A stretch of DNA of 64,000 bases from Pseudoalteromonas sp. GCY (GTDB taxonomy: Bacteria > Pseudomonadota > Gammaproteobacteria > Enterobacterales > Alteromonadaceae), in the NCBI RefSeq assembly GCF_016695175.1, contig NZ_CP068023.1, forward strand, positions 2,185,501 to 2,249,500. Direction: 5' to 3'. Below are positions 42,429-51,832 of the stretch, in pieces (the stretch's first letter is position 1; each line of letters starts with the position of its first letter). A model generated the notes under the pieces. It saw nothing but the letters and a program-made list of their open reading frames with translations, ran no database searches and was not told the origin of the DNA. The position numbers and the translations under genes are program-made.

Positions 42429-45355
42429 ATATGCATCTCCCAATGACCCTCGTCATTCAAAATAAACGTCAGTGTGCAGTTTGCATCAAACAGCACTTCA
42501 CTTTTTTCAATTGCTCGCCCTCGTCGGGTCATGATTATTTTCTCTTGGCTATTTGTTTTGATTAACGGAGTTGCAGACAAACGCTTAGAAACAACAATCA
42601 CAGCGTCTTCTGGTGTTTCTGCAACTGGTGGTAGAATGAATGTCTCGCTCGTTTTTAGGTGCACATTGCTGTGCGCGGGTATAACACCACTTACCAGTGG
42701 CTTTTTCCTTTCTCCGACTAGGTACTCATCAACGTTACCAGAATGCAAAACTTCATAATTGTCTACATATATGTTCGTACCATTAATTGAGCTCAGTGAG
42801 CGCTTGTTTCTTTTTGTAGTGTGTATATGCTCTACTGTGAAACCATCAGTACTATAATTACCAATACTCACTGAGTCATTTGTATGCGATTGAATATTGC
42901 AAATTAAGGCTATTGGATTGCCAGATAAGGTTTTAACTTGAACTAAATACTTTTCATTACCATTACTGATAATACGTATCTGCAAGGCCGTATACCCGCC
43001 GTTTACAGCATCTACCAAAATACCCTTATGATGATCAACTAAAATTTCTGCTTTGACATTGACCACTGTGCTATTCACAGTTCCTTTTAATTGCAATGTG
43101 ATACTGGAAGCTAAATCATGCCCACTAATTTTAGCAATTGTCGTGAATTCATTTTGGTTAACTGCTGATGTTGTTCCCCAATGTTGTTCAATCGCCCCAA
43201 CATCGTTTGCCGTCGGTTTATGTCCCTCATGATAAACTCGTTGGTTAAAACTTGGGCCTGCGTAAATTTCCCCTTTTACGTGCACGGGTTTGCCAAAATA
43301 GAACTTTGGATTACTCGTATCAAAGTGACACCAATCTTGATTTTTAGGTCCAATATCAGCATTACCATGCGGTGTAACCACTCTCAGAGAGTCGCTATAG
43401 CCTTTAGATAGCTTGGTCTTGTAATCCCCAAAACGAATTTCGCTACGAAAACAAACCCATGTCGACGTCCAATCCATCTTCATAGCCCAGTTATTTGGTA
43501 TATTATCTGAACCAAGCAGCCCCATGCCTATGTAACTAAGTCCATCTCCGGTGTAGGAGATATGTAACGCTGCGGCACTGCTCCTGCCACTTTCTCCAAT
43601 TGATATTCCTGCTGCCTGCTCATCATTAACACTCCCTTCTGTATTGCTTTTGAGTGTTAACCATGGGTTGTTTTTGGTGATGGTGATATCACCTCCAAAG
43701 TTCCAGTCACCTTGAGCGTAAACCCGCTGCCAATCTGTACCATAATTGATATAGAGTTTATCTATAGCGCCTACCAACGCTCTTTTATCTCTAATCCTTA
43801 AGTCTTGACCAGCAGCATTAAAAAACGAGCTTTCATAACTTGCTAGCTTGGTGCTTTTAGGGTGATATTTAGCAGACAATAAAGTTCCGTTTTCTTCAAA
43901 GGTAGGAGCCTTAACCTTTGCCCTAAATTCCCAGTCATTGCTGGAAACAAAATTTCTGGCAGTCCAATATTCAGTGCCGTTTTCTCTTCTAAATAGAGTG
44001 AAGAAGTCTGCACCAGCACCAGTAGTGACAGGTGAATTATCACCATTGTACTCTATACCACCACCGTGAAATGGGGTTTGGCCGACATAGACTGTGCCTG
44101 TTGATTGAGAAGCCTCCGAGCAAACATTTAAAATTGCTCTGCCACCACTATCAGCTTGGATGTTTACTGTTGTGTTGGTGCCATTATCAAAGGTTGCGTT
44201 TCTGGTGGATAGTCCATACTTCCTTAGCGACATCCATTCAGAATAACTAGTTCCTGAGCGGTGCCTCCACTTAAAGTATTCATTAGAGTTATCGGATGTT
44301 TCAAAGAATAGATAACTATCGGCGTCTGAGTCAGCATCGTTCTTAAATCCAATTTTCGCACCATCACTATTGTTCGACCAAATAATATCTTGGTCTGTAA
44401 GATTTATAGACTCACCCTTGGCAACAGCACCAATATCTGCAGGTGTTGGTTTGTTATATGTCGAGTAAGTATTCGCGAAAAATTCAAATGGTTTAGCATT
44501 TCCACCAGATTGGGTCGCTATCCAGCATTTAAATGCGAATGGATATGAGTTGAAGCCATGGTGGTTTCTAAACGTAGGCACATTATCAATAATCTCTATT
44601 GACGGATGATTAGCCCCACTCGTGTTGCCATATATCGTATTCGCACTCCACGTCGAACCATACTTAGTAAAACGGCCAACAAAGTTTGTGCTCAACACGG
44701 TTCCATCAGTCAAGCCAAATATCAGAATATCGCAAGCGGAATCGGGCAAATCAGGAAATGGCTTAGATTCTCCAGCACCAAGCCAAAACTCAAACGTACG
44801 GTCAAAGAAGTTCGCTGATTGGTGGCTAATTTGAGTGCCAAGCCCAGCATCCTTTATATATTGTTCTAGACTCTCGATATCACTTTTTGTTGCAAATACA
44901 CCTTCGTTAACCTGCCAGGGTAACGTAGGCAATGTTACATTGAGGGTCCCTGCTAGTTGCTGGCTTCTCCAAATTATCGACTTAACACTATAGTCACCGG
45001 TATTAGCTCCATCTGTACGTGTCTTGGTTTGCTCGTTTGTATGGACAATCGCAATCAGCACTTCAGTGCCATTAGCTTTTTTTGCTATCGCGCCAAACCA
45101 GTTAAATGTGAAATTGCCAACGTCGTAGCCAAGTACACTTGATATCACGACTGCATCACCGTCTAAGCTGCTGACTCGATCAATAGGTTGGTTATGTACA
45201 ATGTTTGCCGGCACACTATCGCTTAAAATCGGCGAATCTGCATTTAATCCTGGTACATGAGCAAAAACCATCTTAGTTATATTGAGGGTTTCTGTTCCTG
45301 CAAACACATCATTTTTATATGCAATGCCTGCGCTTGTAATTTTTAATTGGCTCAC
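42425..45355 (-). CDS. Long tail fibre (tail-collar fibre, DUF3751-type N terminus)
   Basis: A 976-residue side tail fibre. GTG at 45355 is chosen: it overlaps the gpI stop (GTGA) and follows a strong AAGGAGGT site. The N terminus SQLKITSAGIAYKNDVFAGT is the tail-collar fibre domain that attaches to the baseplate; KPTPADIGAVAKGESINLTD and KPTANDVGAIEQHWGTT are fibre repeats of the ...T..DVGA type. The C-terminal half (about 700-976) probably binds the host surface. Confidence 0.85.
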   Translation of the reverse strand: MSQLKITSAGIAYKNDVFAGTETLNITKMVFAHVPGLNADSPILSDSVPANIVHNQPIDRVSSLDGDAVVISSVLGYDVGNFTFNWFGAIAKKANGTEVLIAIVHTNEQTKTRTDGANTGDYSVKSIIWRSQQLAGTLNVTLPTLPWQVNEGVFATKSDIESLEQYIKDAGLGTQISHQSANFFDRTFEFWLGAGESKPFPDLPDSACDILIFGLTDGTVLSTNFVGRFTKYGSTWSANTIYGNTSGANHPSIEIIDNVPTFRNHHGFNSYPFAFKCWIATQSGGNAKPFEFFANTYSTYNKPTPADIGAVAKGESINLTDQDIIWSNNSDGAKIGFKNDADSDADSYLFFETSDNSNEYFKWRHRSGTSYSEWMSLRKYGLSTRNATFDNGTNTTVNIQADSGGRAILNVCSEASQSTGTVYVGQTPFHGGGIEYNGDNSPVTTGAGADFFTLFRRENGTEYWTARNFVSSNDWEFRAKVKAPTFEENGTLLSAKYHPKSTKLASYESSFFNAAGQDLRIRDKRALVGAIDKLYINYGTDWQRVYAQGDWNFGGDITITKNNPWLTLKSNTEGSVNDEQAAGISIGESGRSSAAALHISYTGDGLSYIGMGLLGSDNIPNNWAMKMDWTSTWVCFRSEIRFGDYKTKLSKGYSDSLRVVTPHGNADIGPKNQDWCHFDTSNPKFYFGKPVHVKGEIYAGPSFNQRVYHEGHKPTANDVGAIEQHWGTTSAVNQNEFTTIAKISGHDLASSITLQLKGTVNSTVVNVKAEILVDHHKGILVDAVNGGYTALQIRIISNGNEKYLVQVKTLSGNPIALICNIQSHTNDSVSIGNYSTDGFTVEHIHTTKRNKRSLSSINGTNIYVDNYEVLHSGNVDEYLVGERKKPLVSGVIPAHSNVHLKTSETFILPPVAETPEDAVIVVSKRLSATPLIKTNSQEKIIMTRRGRAIEKSEVLFDANCTLTFILNDEGHWEMHI

Positions 45356-45858
45356 CCAACTACCTCCTTGTTGTACAACACCAAGCCACATACTTCTGCT
45401 GTTGTGATTGCTGTCATTGCATTTAACACGTACCGCCTGCATGTCTTGCCATAACTCGCTATCAGCTCTAGTATCATTCGCTCTCTCCCTGCGAAATTCT
45501 TTTCTAGCATTGAGACTTGTACTTGGTCCCAGTCAAACCCGCTTACCCTTTCGTTGACTTCTGCTAATATTCCAAGACGCCTGAAAATCCTTTCAAGCCC
45601 AGCTGCGCTGCCCGCATCAATAGCATTTACATGAGCTAACTGAACTCGTTTTGCGTACATGCTCAGTGGTTCATCCGATAGCCGGCTAACGCCTCTTTCC
45701 CATGCAAGCAGATCTAATATTTTTTCGCTGGCGTCTGTGCTGTGTTGAATTGTATTCCACCATAGCAGTTGTGAATTGAGCTCGTTCCAAAAGTCCTCAG
45801 TGGCCTTTGCTAGCCTCTTCGCATCATCGCCATATATCCAACTTGGTAGGTTAGCCAT
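45352..45858 (-). CDS. Phage tail protein I
   Basis: 168 residues from the ATG at 45858 (MANLPSWIYGDDAKRLAKAT). P2 gpI-family features are LLAWERGVSRLSDEPLSMYA, KRVQLAHVNAIDAGSAAGLE and IFRRLGILAEV. gpI joins gpJ in the baseplate wedge and anchors fibres. It starts in the end of gene J and ends in the fibre start, so J-I-fibre are translationally coupled. Confidence 0.82.
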   Translation of the reverse strand: MANLPSWIYGDDAKRLAKATEDFWNELNSQLLWWNTIQHSTDASEKILDLLAWERGVSRLSDEPLSMYAKRVQLAHVNAIDAGSAAGLERIFRRLGILAEVNERVSGFDWDQVQVSMLEKNFAGRERMILELIASYGKTCRRYVLNAMTAITTAEVCGLVLYNKEVVG

Positions 45859-46999
45859 GCTGCACCACCAGTTCATTTAACTTTGGTAACCAAAACCCTG
45901 TGCTTAAGCTGGTTTGATTAAACGATACTCGTGTTAACTCAGGGAATGCGTTGTGTAATTCTGCCGCCAATAAACTAAAACTAAATGCGGTATTTGGCAT
46001 GACTCGAGTTGGAGAGTAAGCTGCGTTCTCACGAAAGACAGAGCGGATAAAAACACTGATGTCACTGCTAATATCTCGGGTCGCCTCATAGGTGACTGTC
46101 ATATCAAATGACTGAGTTGGCATTGCAAACACTTTCATGTCATCGGCCAATCCATGATTACCAGCAGCAATATGGTTATTAATACTGTCTATAATCGCTT
46201 GGCTTATTGTTCCTACTGTTAAATAAACATACGCGTTTGCAGTGCCTGGACCTCGTGGCGCGCCTTTTTCAAGGGCGATATTTTCCATGGGGATCCCACC
46301 TGCTGTTGCGATAATATTTTTGTATACGTCATCCACATGGTATTTACCTAGGTGTGCGAATGCCGCTTTTATTCGCAATCGATAGTTCTCATCACTCTCT
46401 ACGTACTGCCCGGCTGTGATCAACCAGTCCTCGTCATTTGTGATATTTACACCATCATATTCCCCAACGACACGAACATAATAGCCAGCACTTAAATTGT
46501 ATTCATGACCATGAGATTCAGCGACAGCAGTCAGTGAAGCAGTTGATTGGCCTATTGCTAAGACACGATCGCTCTCTGTAACTAGGCGGTATACTTTTCC
46601 ATTAAGCGGAATGCTTTCTACAATAGTCCCCGCCGGGATCTCTATTTCTTGTGATGCGTCTAAACGGCTTATTTTTAGTTGCCCTCTAGCAGTCACAGCC
46701 GTGAGTCTCTCAATATCACGGGCATTACCTTGAATGTCTAACCACTCTTCTTGAGCTAACATAACAAAGCTGTTTGGCATTACATGAGTAGTCATCTGTT
46801 TGACCAGTTGGGCGGCAGGCTCTGCAACTAACGCTTTTTGTAATCTAAAAAATGGGCTGTATGGACTTTGGTTGTTTACTACAAACCCCGCACTTTTTAG
46901 GTGCTCATCAAACTGCGCTGAAAAATCTTCCACGGAGACTGACATACCAGCAGCTCGCATCTCCTTTTCAAAAAGCGCTTTATAATCCATTAGGCTCAA
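45851..46999 (-). CDS. Phage baseplate assembly protein J
   Basis: A 382-residue gpJ/Mu gp47-family wedge protein. LVKQMTTHVMPNSFVMLAQE, AGTIVESIPLNGKVYRLVTE, GYYVRVVGEYDGVNITNDED and VDDVYKNIIATAGGIPMENI are typical. Together with gpI and the gp25/DUF2590-type protein upstream it builds the baseplate edge. Overlaps both neighbours by about 20 and 8 bases. Confidence 0.88.
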   Translation of the reverse strand: MSLMDYKALFEKEMRAAGMSVSVEDFSAQFDEHLKSAGFVVNNQSPYSPFFRLQKALVAEPAAQLVKQMTTHVMPNSFVMLAQEEWLDIQGNARDIERLTAVTARGQLKISRLDASQEIEIPAGTIVESIPLNGKVYRLVTESDRVLAIGQSTASLTAVAESHGHEYNLSAGYYVRVVGEYDGVNITNDEDWLITAGQYVESDENYRLRIKAAFAHLGKYHVDDVYKNIIATAGGIPMENIALEKGAPRGPGTANAYVYLTVGTISQAIIDSINNHIAAGNHGLADDMKVFAMPTQSFDMTVTYEATRDISSDISVFIRSVFRENAAYSPTRVMPNTAFSFSLLAAELHNAFPELTRVSFNQTSLSTGFWLPKLNELVVQHG

Positions 47000-47297
47000 T
47001 CCTTCCGTAATCCCGAGTATCAGCCTTTACATTGATAAGGCCTGTATTCAATTGTGTGATTTTTATTGTGCCAGGAACTAAACGATCATCTTGTTCAACA
47101 ATTAGCTCAATTTCAGTGAGTACTTTTGCAATGTGGTCTTTGTTCCTAAGGCCAATTAGCAGAGGGAGTTTTTTACTTTCAATGATCCGGTGCTTAATAT
47201 CCTGTGCAACCACATCACGATCATTAATTTGTGACGGGTTTAATAGGCTATCTAGCTGAATATCTCCATCAACAATATTGAGGTCTATACGTATCAT
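46980..47297 (-). CDS. DUF2590 phage baseplate protein (gpW/gp25-like)
   Basis: 105 residues. IDLNIVDGDIQLDSLLNPSQ, VVAQDIKHRIIESKKLPLLI and QDDRLVPGTIKITQ match DUF2590, the HP1/K139 counterpart of the gp25-like lysozyme-fold baseplate protein W. It starts at an ATGA overlap with the tape-measure stop and precedes gene J, the standard W-J-I order. Confidence 0.78.
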   Translation of the reverse strand: MIRIDLNIVDGDIQLDSLLNPSQINDRDVVAQDIKHRIIESKKLPLLIGLRNKDHIAKVLTEIELIVEQDDRLVPGTIKITQLNTGLINVKADTRDYGRIEPNGL

Positions 47298-50293
47298 CCA
47301 GCTAACTCCATTAGCTCATCAAAATCTCTCTTCACGTTGTCTGACTTTATGGTGAGAGAGTCAATCATCACGCGCTTCGAGTTATCAGTCGATACTGCTT
47401 GGTTGTTTGTTGTGTTCTTGCTTAAGCTTTGTAAAAACTCAGACCTATGCGTTTTCACTTTATAGCTGTTATTTTGTTGCTGAAGCTCGCTTTTTTGTCT
47501 CTCTATTTCTAGCGCGCTATTGATTGCTGAGTTGGTAATATTTTGATCTGTTCTAACTGATTGTAGCGGCATAAGTATCGTAGGTTCTTCATTTATACTA
47601 TTGCCTGAAGGCATGCCGATTGATTGGTTTTTTGTCCATGAATGAATTTGGCTATCATTTGCAGCATAGAACGCCGGTGAGTTAGTAGCATAAGCTAATT
47701 TATTAGTTGAGCTGATCAAATTGCTCTTCATGGTTAGCTGTGACGTTTGGGTATTTTGGCTCGCATAGTTAAAATCTGTGTTTGATACCGTCTTATTAAT
47801 AACTCCGTTTACGTAGCTGTTGGAATGACTAAATGCACCGTTTAGTTCAGTTGCCGAATGCATGGCAACATTTTTACTTTGTAAAGCTCTATTGTCGTTT
47901 GCTGCGATGTAGAACGCACTAACTTTGCCATTTCCTACTTGCCCAGCATTGGTGATAACCTTTTGTCCGTAATCTCGACTAAACGCTTGCTCAGCGTTTT
48001 GCAATACATAATCTTTAGGTTGTGCGATTTCTATTGATTTTATTGCTTTTACTTTTGTTTCATCTTCACCAAAATTAAAAATATCTTTTATTGAATCGGC
48101 AATACCTTTCAAACCGCCAATCTTTTCACTTAACCAATCAAATGCCTTGCCATAACCTTCGATCATCAAGCCCATTGGCGAGTAGCCAAACACGGTAAAT
48201 AGGAAATCAAAAAAACTGCTCAATGGTGCTTGTGCTGCATTCCACATCGAGCTAATAGCAACACCAATCCATGTGATACCGTTGACTAATTTAGTTATTA
48301 ACCAGATCACGGCTTTTAATGGAAATAAAAGAACATTTAGTAATCCACCAAACACAAGACCAAACACTTGACCTGCCGACGTTATATCAGCCAGTGCCTC
48401 AGAGGACTGTTCAACTGGAGTAGATAAAGATGCTAACCAACTAAACACATTTTTAACCGCGTTAATAATAGGCGTGAATGCCTCTCCCAATTCTCTAAAC
48501 ACTGCTAGTACAGGATCAAAACTGTGTACAAATCCCTCCCAAAAACCACTCATAAATGCTTTTATCGGCTGCCAGAATTTATAGATAACGACTGCCAAGG
48601 TCGCAACAGCACCAACAATAAAACCTATGGGGTTTGCAAGCATAATTGCATTTAAAAGTCCCATTATTCGAGTCGTGTTAAACAGCCCAATTACAAATTT
48701 TCCAAGACTTGCAAAGCCCTTTGCCAACACTCTTGGAAACATTTTCATAGTGCCAATAAAACCCATAGCCCTAACGCGTGATAGTACTAATCCTGCAGGC
48801 ATTAGAAGCCGAGCATTGAATAACTCTGACGCAATACGCGCCTTATTAATAGCTCCAGCATAAATCGTTGTGAGGAGCGAAGCGGATTTAGTGGCTTGAT
48901 TTTGAGCCATTATTTGCGCAGTTGTTAATGCACTTGCTGTACGAGCTCTATTGGAGGCACCTGTTGTTAATGTCAGTGATGCTGCGAGTGATTTGTTTGT
49001 TGAAGAATAAAGCGCTGTTACATATTTAAGGCCTTTTATCACTGGCGTTAGTGTAAGGCCTGCAAATTTGAATAGCCCCATCGCTACGTTGGCAAGGCCA
49101 AACGCGGTCATTAGTCCCACAACAACAACGATACCTGTTGCTAATACACTAGATAAAACAGGGAACTGCTCAGTTAATAACACGATCCCCGCAAACATTG
49201 ACGCTAGCACTTCAACAAATGGCTCTACCACTGGCAGTAAACGATTGCCCATTGCGGTAGCAGCGGCATTAAAAGAACCTCCTAAGCGATCCCATGGACT
49301 TGCAATAATATTTGCCATTTCCAATGCCTTGGAGTTGTCTTGCACGTTTTCAAAAACACTTATGCTATCTTTTAGTTTGTCTACTTTAGTGCTGAGTACA
49401 TCAACTGCTTTTGCACCTTGTTTTCCAAATATCTGAGTGAGCACATCGCCACGCGCTACAGAACCCAGTGACGATAAACGATTATTTATCCGGCCTAGCA
49501 CCACATCAATTGCGAGCATGTCGCCGTTATCGTCGGTTAGTTTTATACCTAATGCATCTTGCGCTTTACCTATTCCTTGTAATAAGGAAGCCGCTTGCGT
49601 GCCAGCCACTGATCCTGATTTAGCAACCAGTTGCAGTTCACCAACTAACGCAAATTGTTGAGCCGAGCTTAATCCAATATTTGTAGCAGTCGCTCCAAGG
49701 TTTGAAAACGCTGCTTGCATTTCTGCACCAGTGGTTTTGTAAAGCTGCACAGCGGTGGCGGTTTGACCTGCTATTTGGTTTACCCAATTCGCTTTGCCCA
49801 TTTTATTGGCAGTCTTTTCAAAGATGCCATACATGGTGCCCATATAACTAGTAATGGTGGCCGCATCAGCCTTGGTCGCTACAGCTAATATGTTTGATGT
49901 TTTGGTGAACTCGGATAGCTCAAACCCATTTAAGCCGTTAATTGCGGATTGAATATCATAAGCACTGCGGACAAACTCTGCAGAGTTACCACCAAATTGA
50001 AACCCGAACTCATATGACGTTTTGCTCAGTTTTCGCAATGCTTCATCTGCAACTCCTAGTGATTGCACTTCGCCAAGCGCGGCCACATGATCAATCGCTG
50101 GCGCCAACGAGCGGGCAAGCGCATAACCACCTGCTACAGCTGTAGCGGCACCACGCATCATTTGATCTTGCGCTGTTGTAGTTTGCTGACTCAACTGATT
50201 TATTTTAGCCATAACTTTATTCACTGGACCTGTCACTTTATCGATGATCCCGATTGAATAAGTTAACTTGTCTAATTTGCTGAGTTTTGCCAT
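47294..50293 (-). CDS. Phage tail tape-measure protein
   Basis: A 999-residue tape measure that sets tail length. The N-terminal TP901-type domain (KLDKLTYSIGIIDKVTGPVN, then GFQFGGNSAEFVRSAYDIQS) precedes VDVLSTKVDKLKDSISVFEN. Hydrophobic segments lie at about 365-405 and 545-700 (LNAIMLANPIGFIVGAVATL, PIKAFMSGFWEGFVHSF). The tail is polar and Asn/Gln/Ser-rich. It directly follows the E/E' chaperone frame, as expected. Confidence 0.92.
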   Translation of the reverse strand: MAKLSKLDKLTYSIGIIDKVTGPVNKVMAKINQLSQQTTTAQDQMMRGAATAVAGGYALARSLAPAIDHVAALGEVQSLGVADEALRKLSKTSYEFGFQFGGNSAEFVRSAYDIQSAINGLNGFELSEFTKTSNILAVATKADAATITSYMGTMYGIFEKTANKMGKANWVNQIAGQTATAVQLYKTTGAEMQAAFSNLGATATNIGLSSAQQFALVGELQLVAKSGSVAGTQAASLLQGIGKAQDALGIKLTDDNGDMLAIDVVLGRINNRLSSLGSVARGDVLTQIFGKQGAKAVDVLSTKVDKLKDSISVFENVQDNSKALEMANIIASPWDRLGGSFNAAATAMGNRLLPVVEPFVEVLASMFAGIVLLTEQFPVLSSVLATGIVVVVGLMTAFGLANVAMGLFKFAGLTLTPVIKGLKYVTALYSSTNKSLAASLTLTTGASNRARTASALTTAQIMAQNQATKSASLLTTIYAGAINKARIASELFNARLLMPAGLVLSRVRAMGFIGTMKMFPRVLAKGFASLGKFVIGLFNTTRIMGLLNAIMLANPIGFIVGAVATLAVVIYKFWQPIKAFMSGFWEGFVHSFDPVLAVFRELGEAFTPIINAVKNVFSWLASLSTPVEQSSEALADITSAGQVFGLVFGGLLNVLLFPLKAVIWLITKLVNGITWIGVAISSMWNAAQAPLSSFFDFLFTVFGYSPMGLMIEGYGKAFDWLSEKIGGLKGIADSIKDIFNFGEDETKVKAIKSIEIAQPKDYVLQNAEQAFSRDYGQKVITNAGQVGNGKVSAFYIAANDNRALQSKNVAMHSATELNGAFSHSNSYVNGVINKTVSNTDFNYASQNTQTSQLTMKSNLISSTNKLAYATNSPAFYAANDSQIHSWTKNQSIGMPSGNSINEEPTILMPLQSVRTDQNITNSAINSALEIERQKSELQQQNNSYKVKTHRSEFLQSLSKNTTNNQAVSTDNSKRVMIDSLTIKSDNVKRDFDELMELAG

Positions 50294-50297
50294 TGAA

Positions 50298-50752
50298 TTA
50301 CTCGCCGCCTAATGCTGTGCAAATGCCGTTATTTACGGCGGTTACAAAGTTTTCTTGCTCGTTAGTGTGTAGATAAAGCGCCTGTGCCAAGCTCTCATCG
50401 GTTGGTGGCATATCCCCAAAATACTTAGTGTGATATGCCATCATCTGATCAAGCTTACTTTTTCCTATTTGCTTGGCTCGGCTTTCGATTTTTTTATGGT
50501 GAACTCAAACTCTGGTTGATATTCCTCAACGACTACCGATGCCAGCAAAATTGACGCACCAGGCTGTTTAACTAACTCTCTTAATTTTTTAGCGTCGGAT
50601 TCTATTACGGTGTTTAACAAAAAGTTGGTAGCAGGTTGAATCCTGTTATTTGGCAACGATGAATTAATAAACTTGTTGTAATCTGCACCGTTAATATTGA
50701 ATGTAATATCACCGTCTTGGGTTTCTACTGTTATCTTTTGCTCAAATGCCAT
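50298..50752 (-). CDS. Tail assembly chaperone E+E' produced by -1 frameshift
   Basis: The upstream E frame (50752 to 50465) can shift -1 at A-AAA-AAA into an open frame that reads IESRAKQIGKSKLDQMMAYH, continues through TKYFGDMPPTDESLAQALY and ends at TAA 50300-50298. The fusion would be 151 residues (88 + 63), close to P2 E+E'. The extension has the MxYHxxY..DxxP pattern typical of G-T/E' extensions and lies directly before the tape measure. Such fusions, made at a fixed ratio, wrap the tape measure during tail assembly. Confidence 0.85.
50465..50752 (-). CDS. Tail assembly chaperone E (unshifted product)
   Basis: 95 residues: MAFEQKITVETQDGDITFNI, then NFLLNTVIESDAKKLRELVK and ASILLASVVVEEYQPEFEF, ending TIKKSKAEPSK at TAG. 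This is the gpE/DUF-type chaperone that most ribosomes would make without slipping. It starts 11 bases inside the preceding SxGC gene. Confidence 0.82.
   Translation of the reverse strand: MAFEQKITVETQDGDITFNINGADYNKFINSSLPNNRIQPATNFLLNTVIESDAKKLRELVKQPGASILLASVVVEEYQPEFEFTIKKSKAEPSK
50489..50495 (-). promoter_or_regulatory. Programmed -1 frameshift slippery heptamer
   Basis: Seven T on the plus strand read A-AAA-AAA on the coding strand in the correct phase (ATA AAA AAA TCG). Slippage moves ribosomes into the E' frame 24 bases before the zero-frame stop. A,AAA,AAA-type sites are among the most efficient bacterial slip sites. Confidence 0.82.
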
Positions 50753-51377
50753 GATTAATACTCTCTTTAATATCTGCTTGATCTAGCAGTGTGTATGTAA
50801 AATAAGGACCGTACTTGATTGCGGATTGCTCACATAAAGCAATAAACTCATCAAAGTCACTTGGGCTTGCAAACACTTGGCAACCAGCTGACCATTTATC
50901 AACTTGTGTAGATGTGGTTTTACTATTTGCGCGGTGGCAGTTAATGCCAAAGTAGCCTTGCTGTAGTTCTGCATGAGGCGTGGTATTGGTGTCCAACTCG
51001 TCGTCCTGGTTGTTATCCCGTAAGACAACTACTGGTTTATGTTGTACAAGTGCGCGGTACTTGCCTTGGTGATAGCCAAGTGTCCAAAGGCTTAGGTGTT
51101 GCCCAGCGATAAGCACGGCTGTACCGTCTACATTCATTGGATGTTTGCGCCAGTAAAGTCCCGCATCAGTTGTTGCTTTATACTGCTTTAGTTGCCATTC
51201 GCCACCTTGTTGGTACAGCACGCAGATCGCATCATTAAATGTATTTGCTCGTGTATTACTGTGACGAACACCGATGATATTGAGGTTTAATTCTCCCTCA
51301 AATATACGATGGCCACATGCACGCATGGTGTTTATCACCATATCTGGGTTTAAGTTTCGAATGGCTTTTGTCATCAC
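50742..51377 (-). CDS. Phage protein with H...SxGC motif, possible murein-active enzyme
   Basis: A 211-residue protein in the tail block. The C-terminal part FGINCHRANSKTTSTQV followed by DKWSAGCQVFASPSDFDEFI has the His...Ser-x-Gly-Cys layout of L,D-transpeptidase (YkuD)-like folds, and VRHSNTRANTFNDAICVLYQ precedes it. No signal peptide. It lies between tube and chaperone genes where HP1-like phages normally have no enzyme, and no classical endolysin is present elsewhere in the block. It could act on peptidoglycan during lysis or entry; this is inference. Confidence 0.5.
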   Translation of the reverse strand: MMTKAIRNLNPDMVINTMRACGHRIFEGELNLNIIGVRHSNTRANTFNDAICVLYQQGGEWQLKQYKATTDAGLYWRKHPMNVDGTAVLIAGQHLSLWTLGYHQGKYRALVQHKPVVVLRDNNQDDELDTNTTPHAELQQGYFGINCHRANSKTTSTQVDKWSAGCQVFASPSDFDEFIALCEQSAIKYGPYFTYTLLDQADIKESINHGI

Positions 51378-51823
51378 AGATCCCTTGTTTCATCGTCAGT
51401 TAGATAAGGCACACCGTTGATTTTCACAAAATCAGGGCTTGTGATTGGACATTTAATTGTCGTGGTGTCTTCTTCACCACCATCGGCCTTGATGTTTAAA
51501 ATCTCTTCTAATTGCGGTAAACACCCGAACGCCTCTACGTTCTTTTTACCCGCCGCGACTTCAGCGTTAAACGCAACGTCGAAAGGTTCAATCGCTTTCC
51601 AGCTCCCTGCTTTTTCCGCTTGAGCTTGCAATATCAACCAGTTCTCATGGTCAAGTTTTAACGTGACTTCACCTTCAACATCACCATCAATAAAGCCTTT
51701 TGGTATACCGCGAACCTTTTTAACCTTTCGGCCATCCGTGATTTTTACCGTGGCTTCCATAACATGGACCATTGAATTACCAATGAAGATATCAAAGTCC
51801 TTACCACCTAATACCTTTTGCAT
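51374..51823 (-). CDS. DUF2597 phage tail tube protein
   Basis: 149 residues recognised as DUF2597: VLGGKDFDIFIGNSMVHVME, ATVKITDGRKVKKVRGIPKG and FIDGDVEGEVTLKLDHENW. This family is the tail tube (gpFII analogue) of HP1/K139-like phages. It directly follows the sheath gene, the usual sheath-tube order. Confidence 0.83.
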   Translation of the reverse strand: MQKVLGGKDFDIFIGNSMVHVMEATVKITDGRKVKKVRGIPKGFIDGDVEGEVTLKLDHENWLILQAQAEKAGSWKAIEPFDVAFNAEVAAGKKNVEAFGCLPQLEEILNIKADGGEEDTTTIKCPITSPDFVKINGVPYLTDDETRDL

Positions 51824-51832
51824 GTGCGCTCC

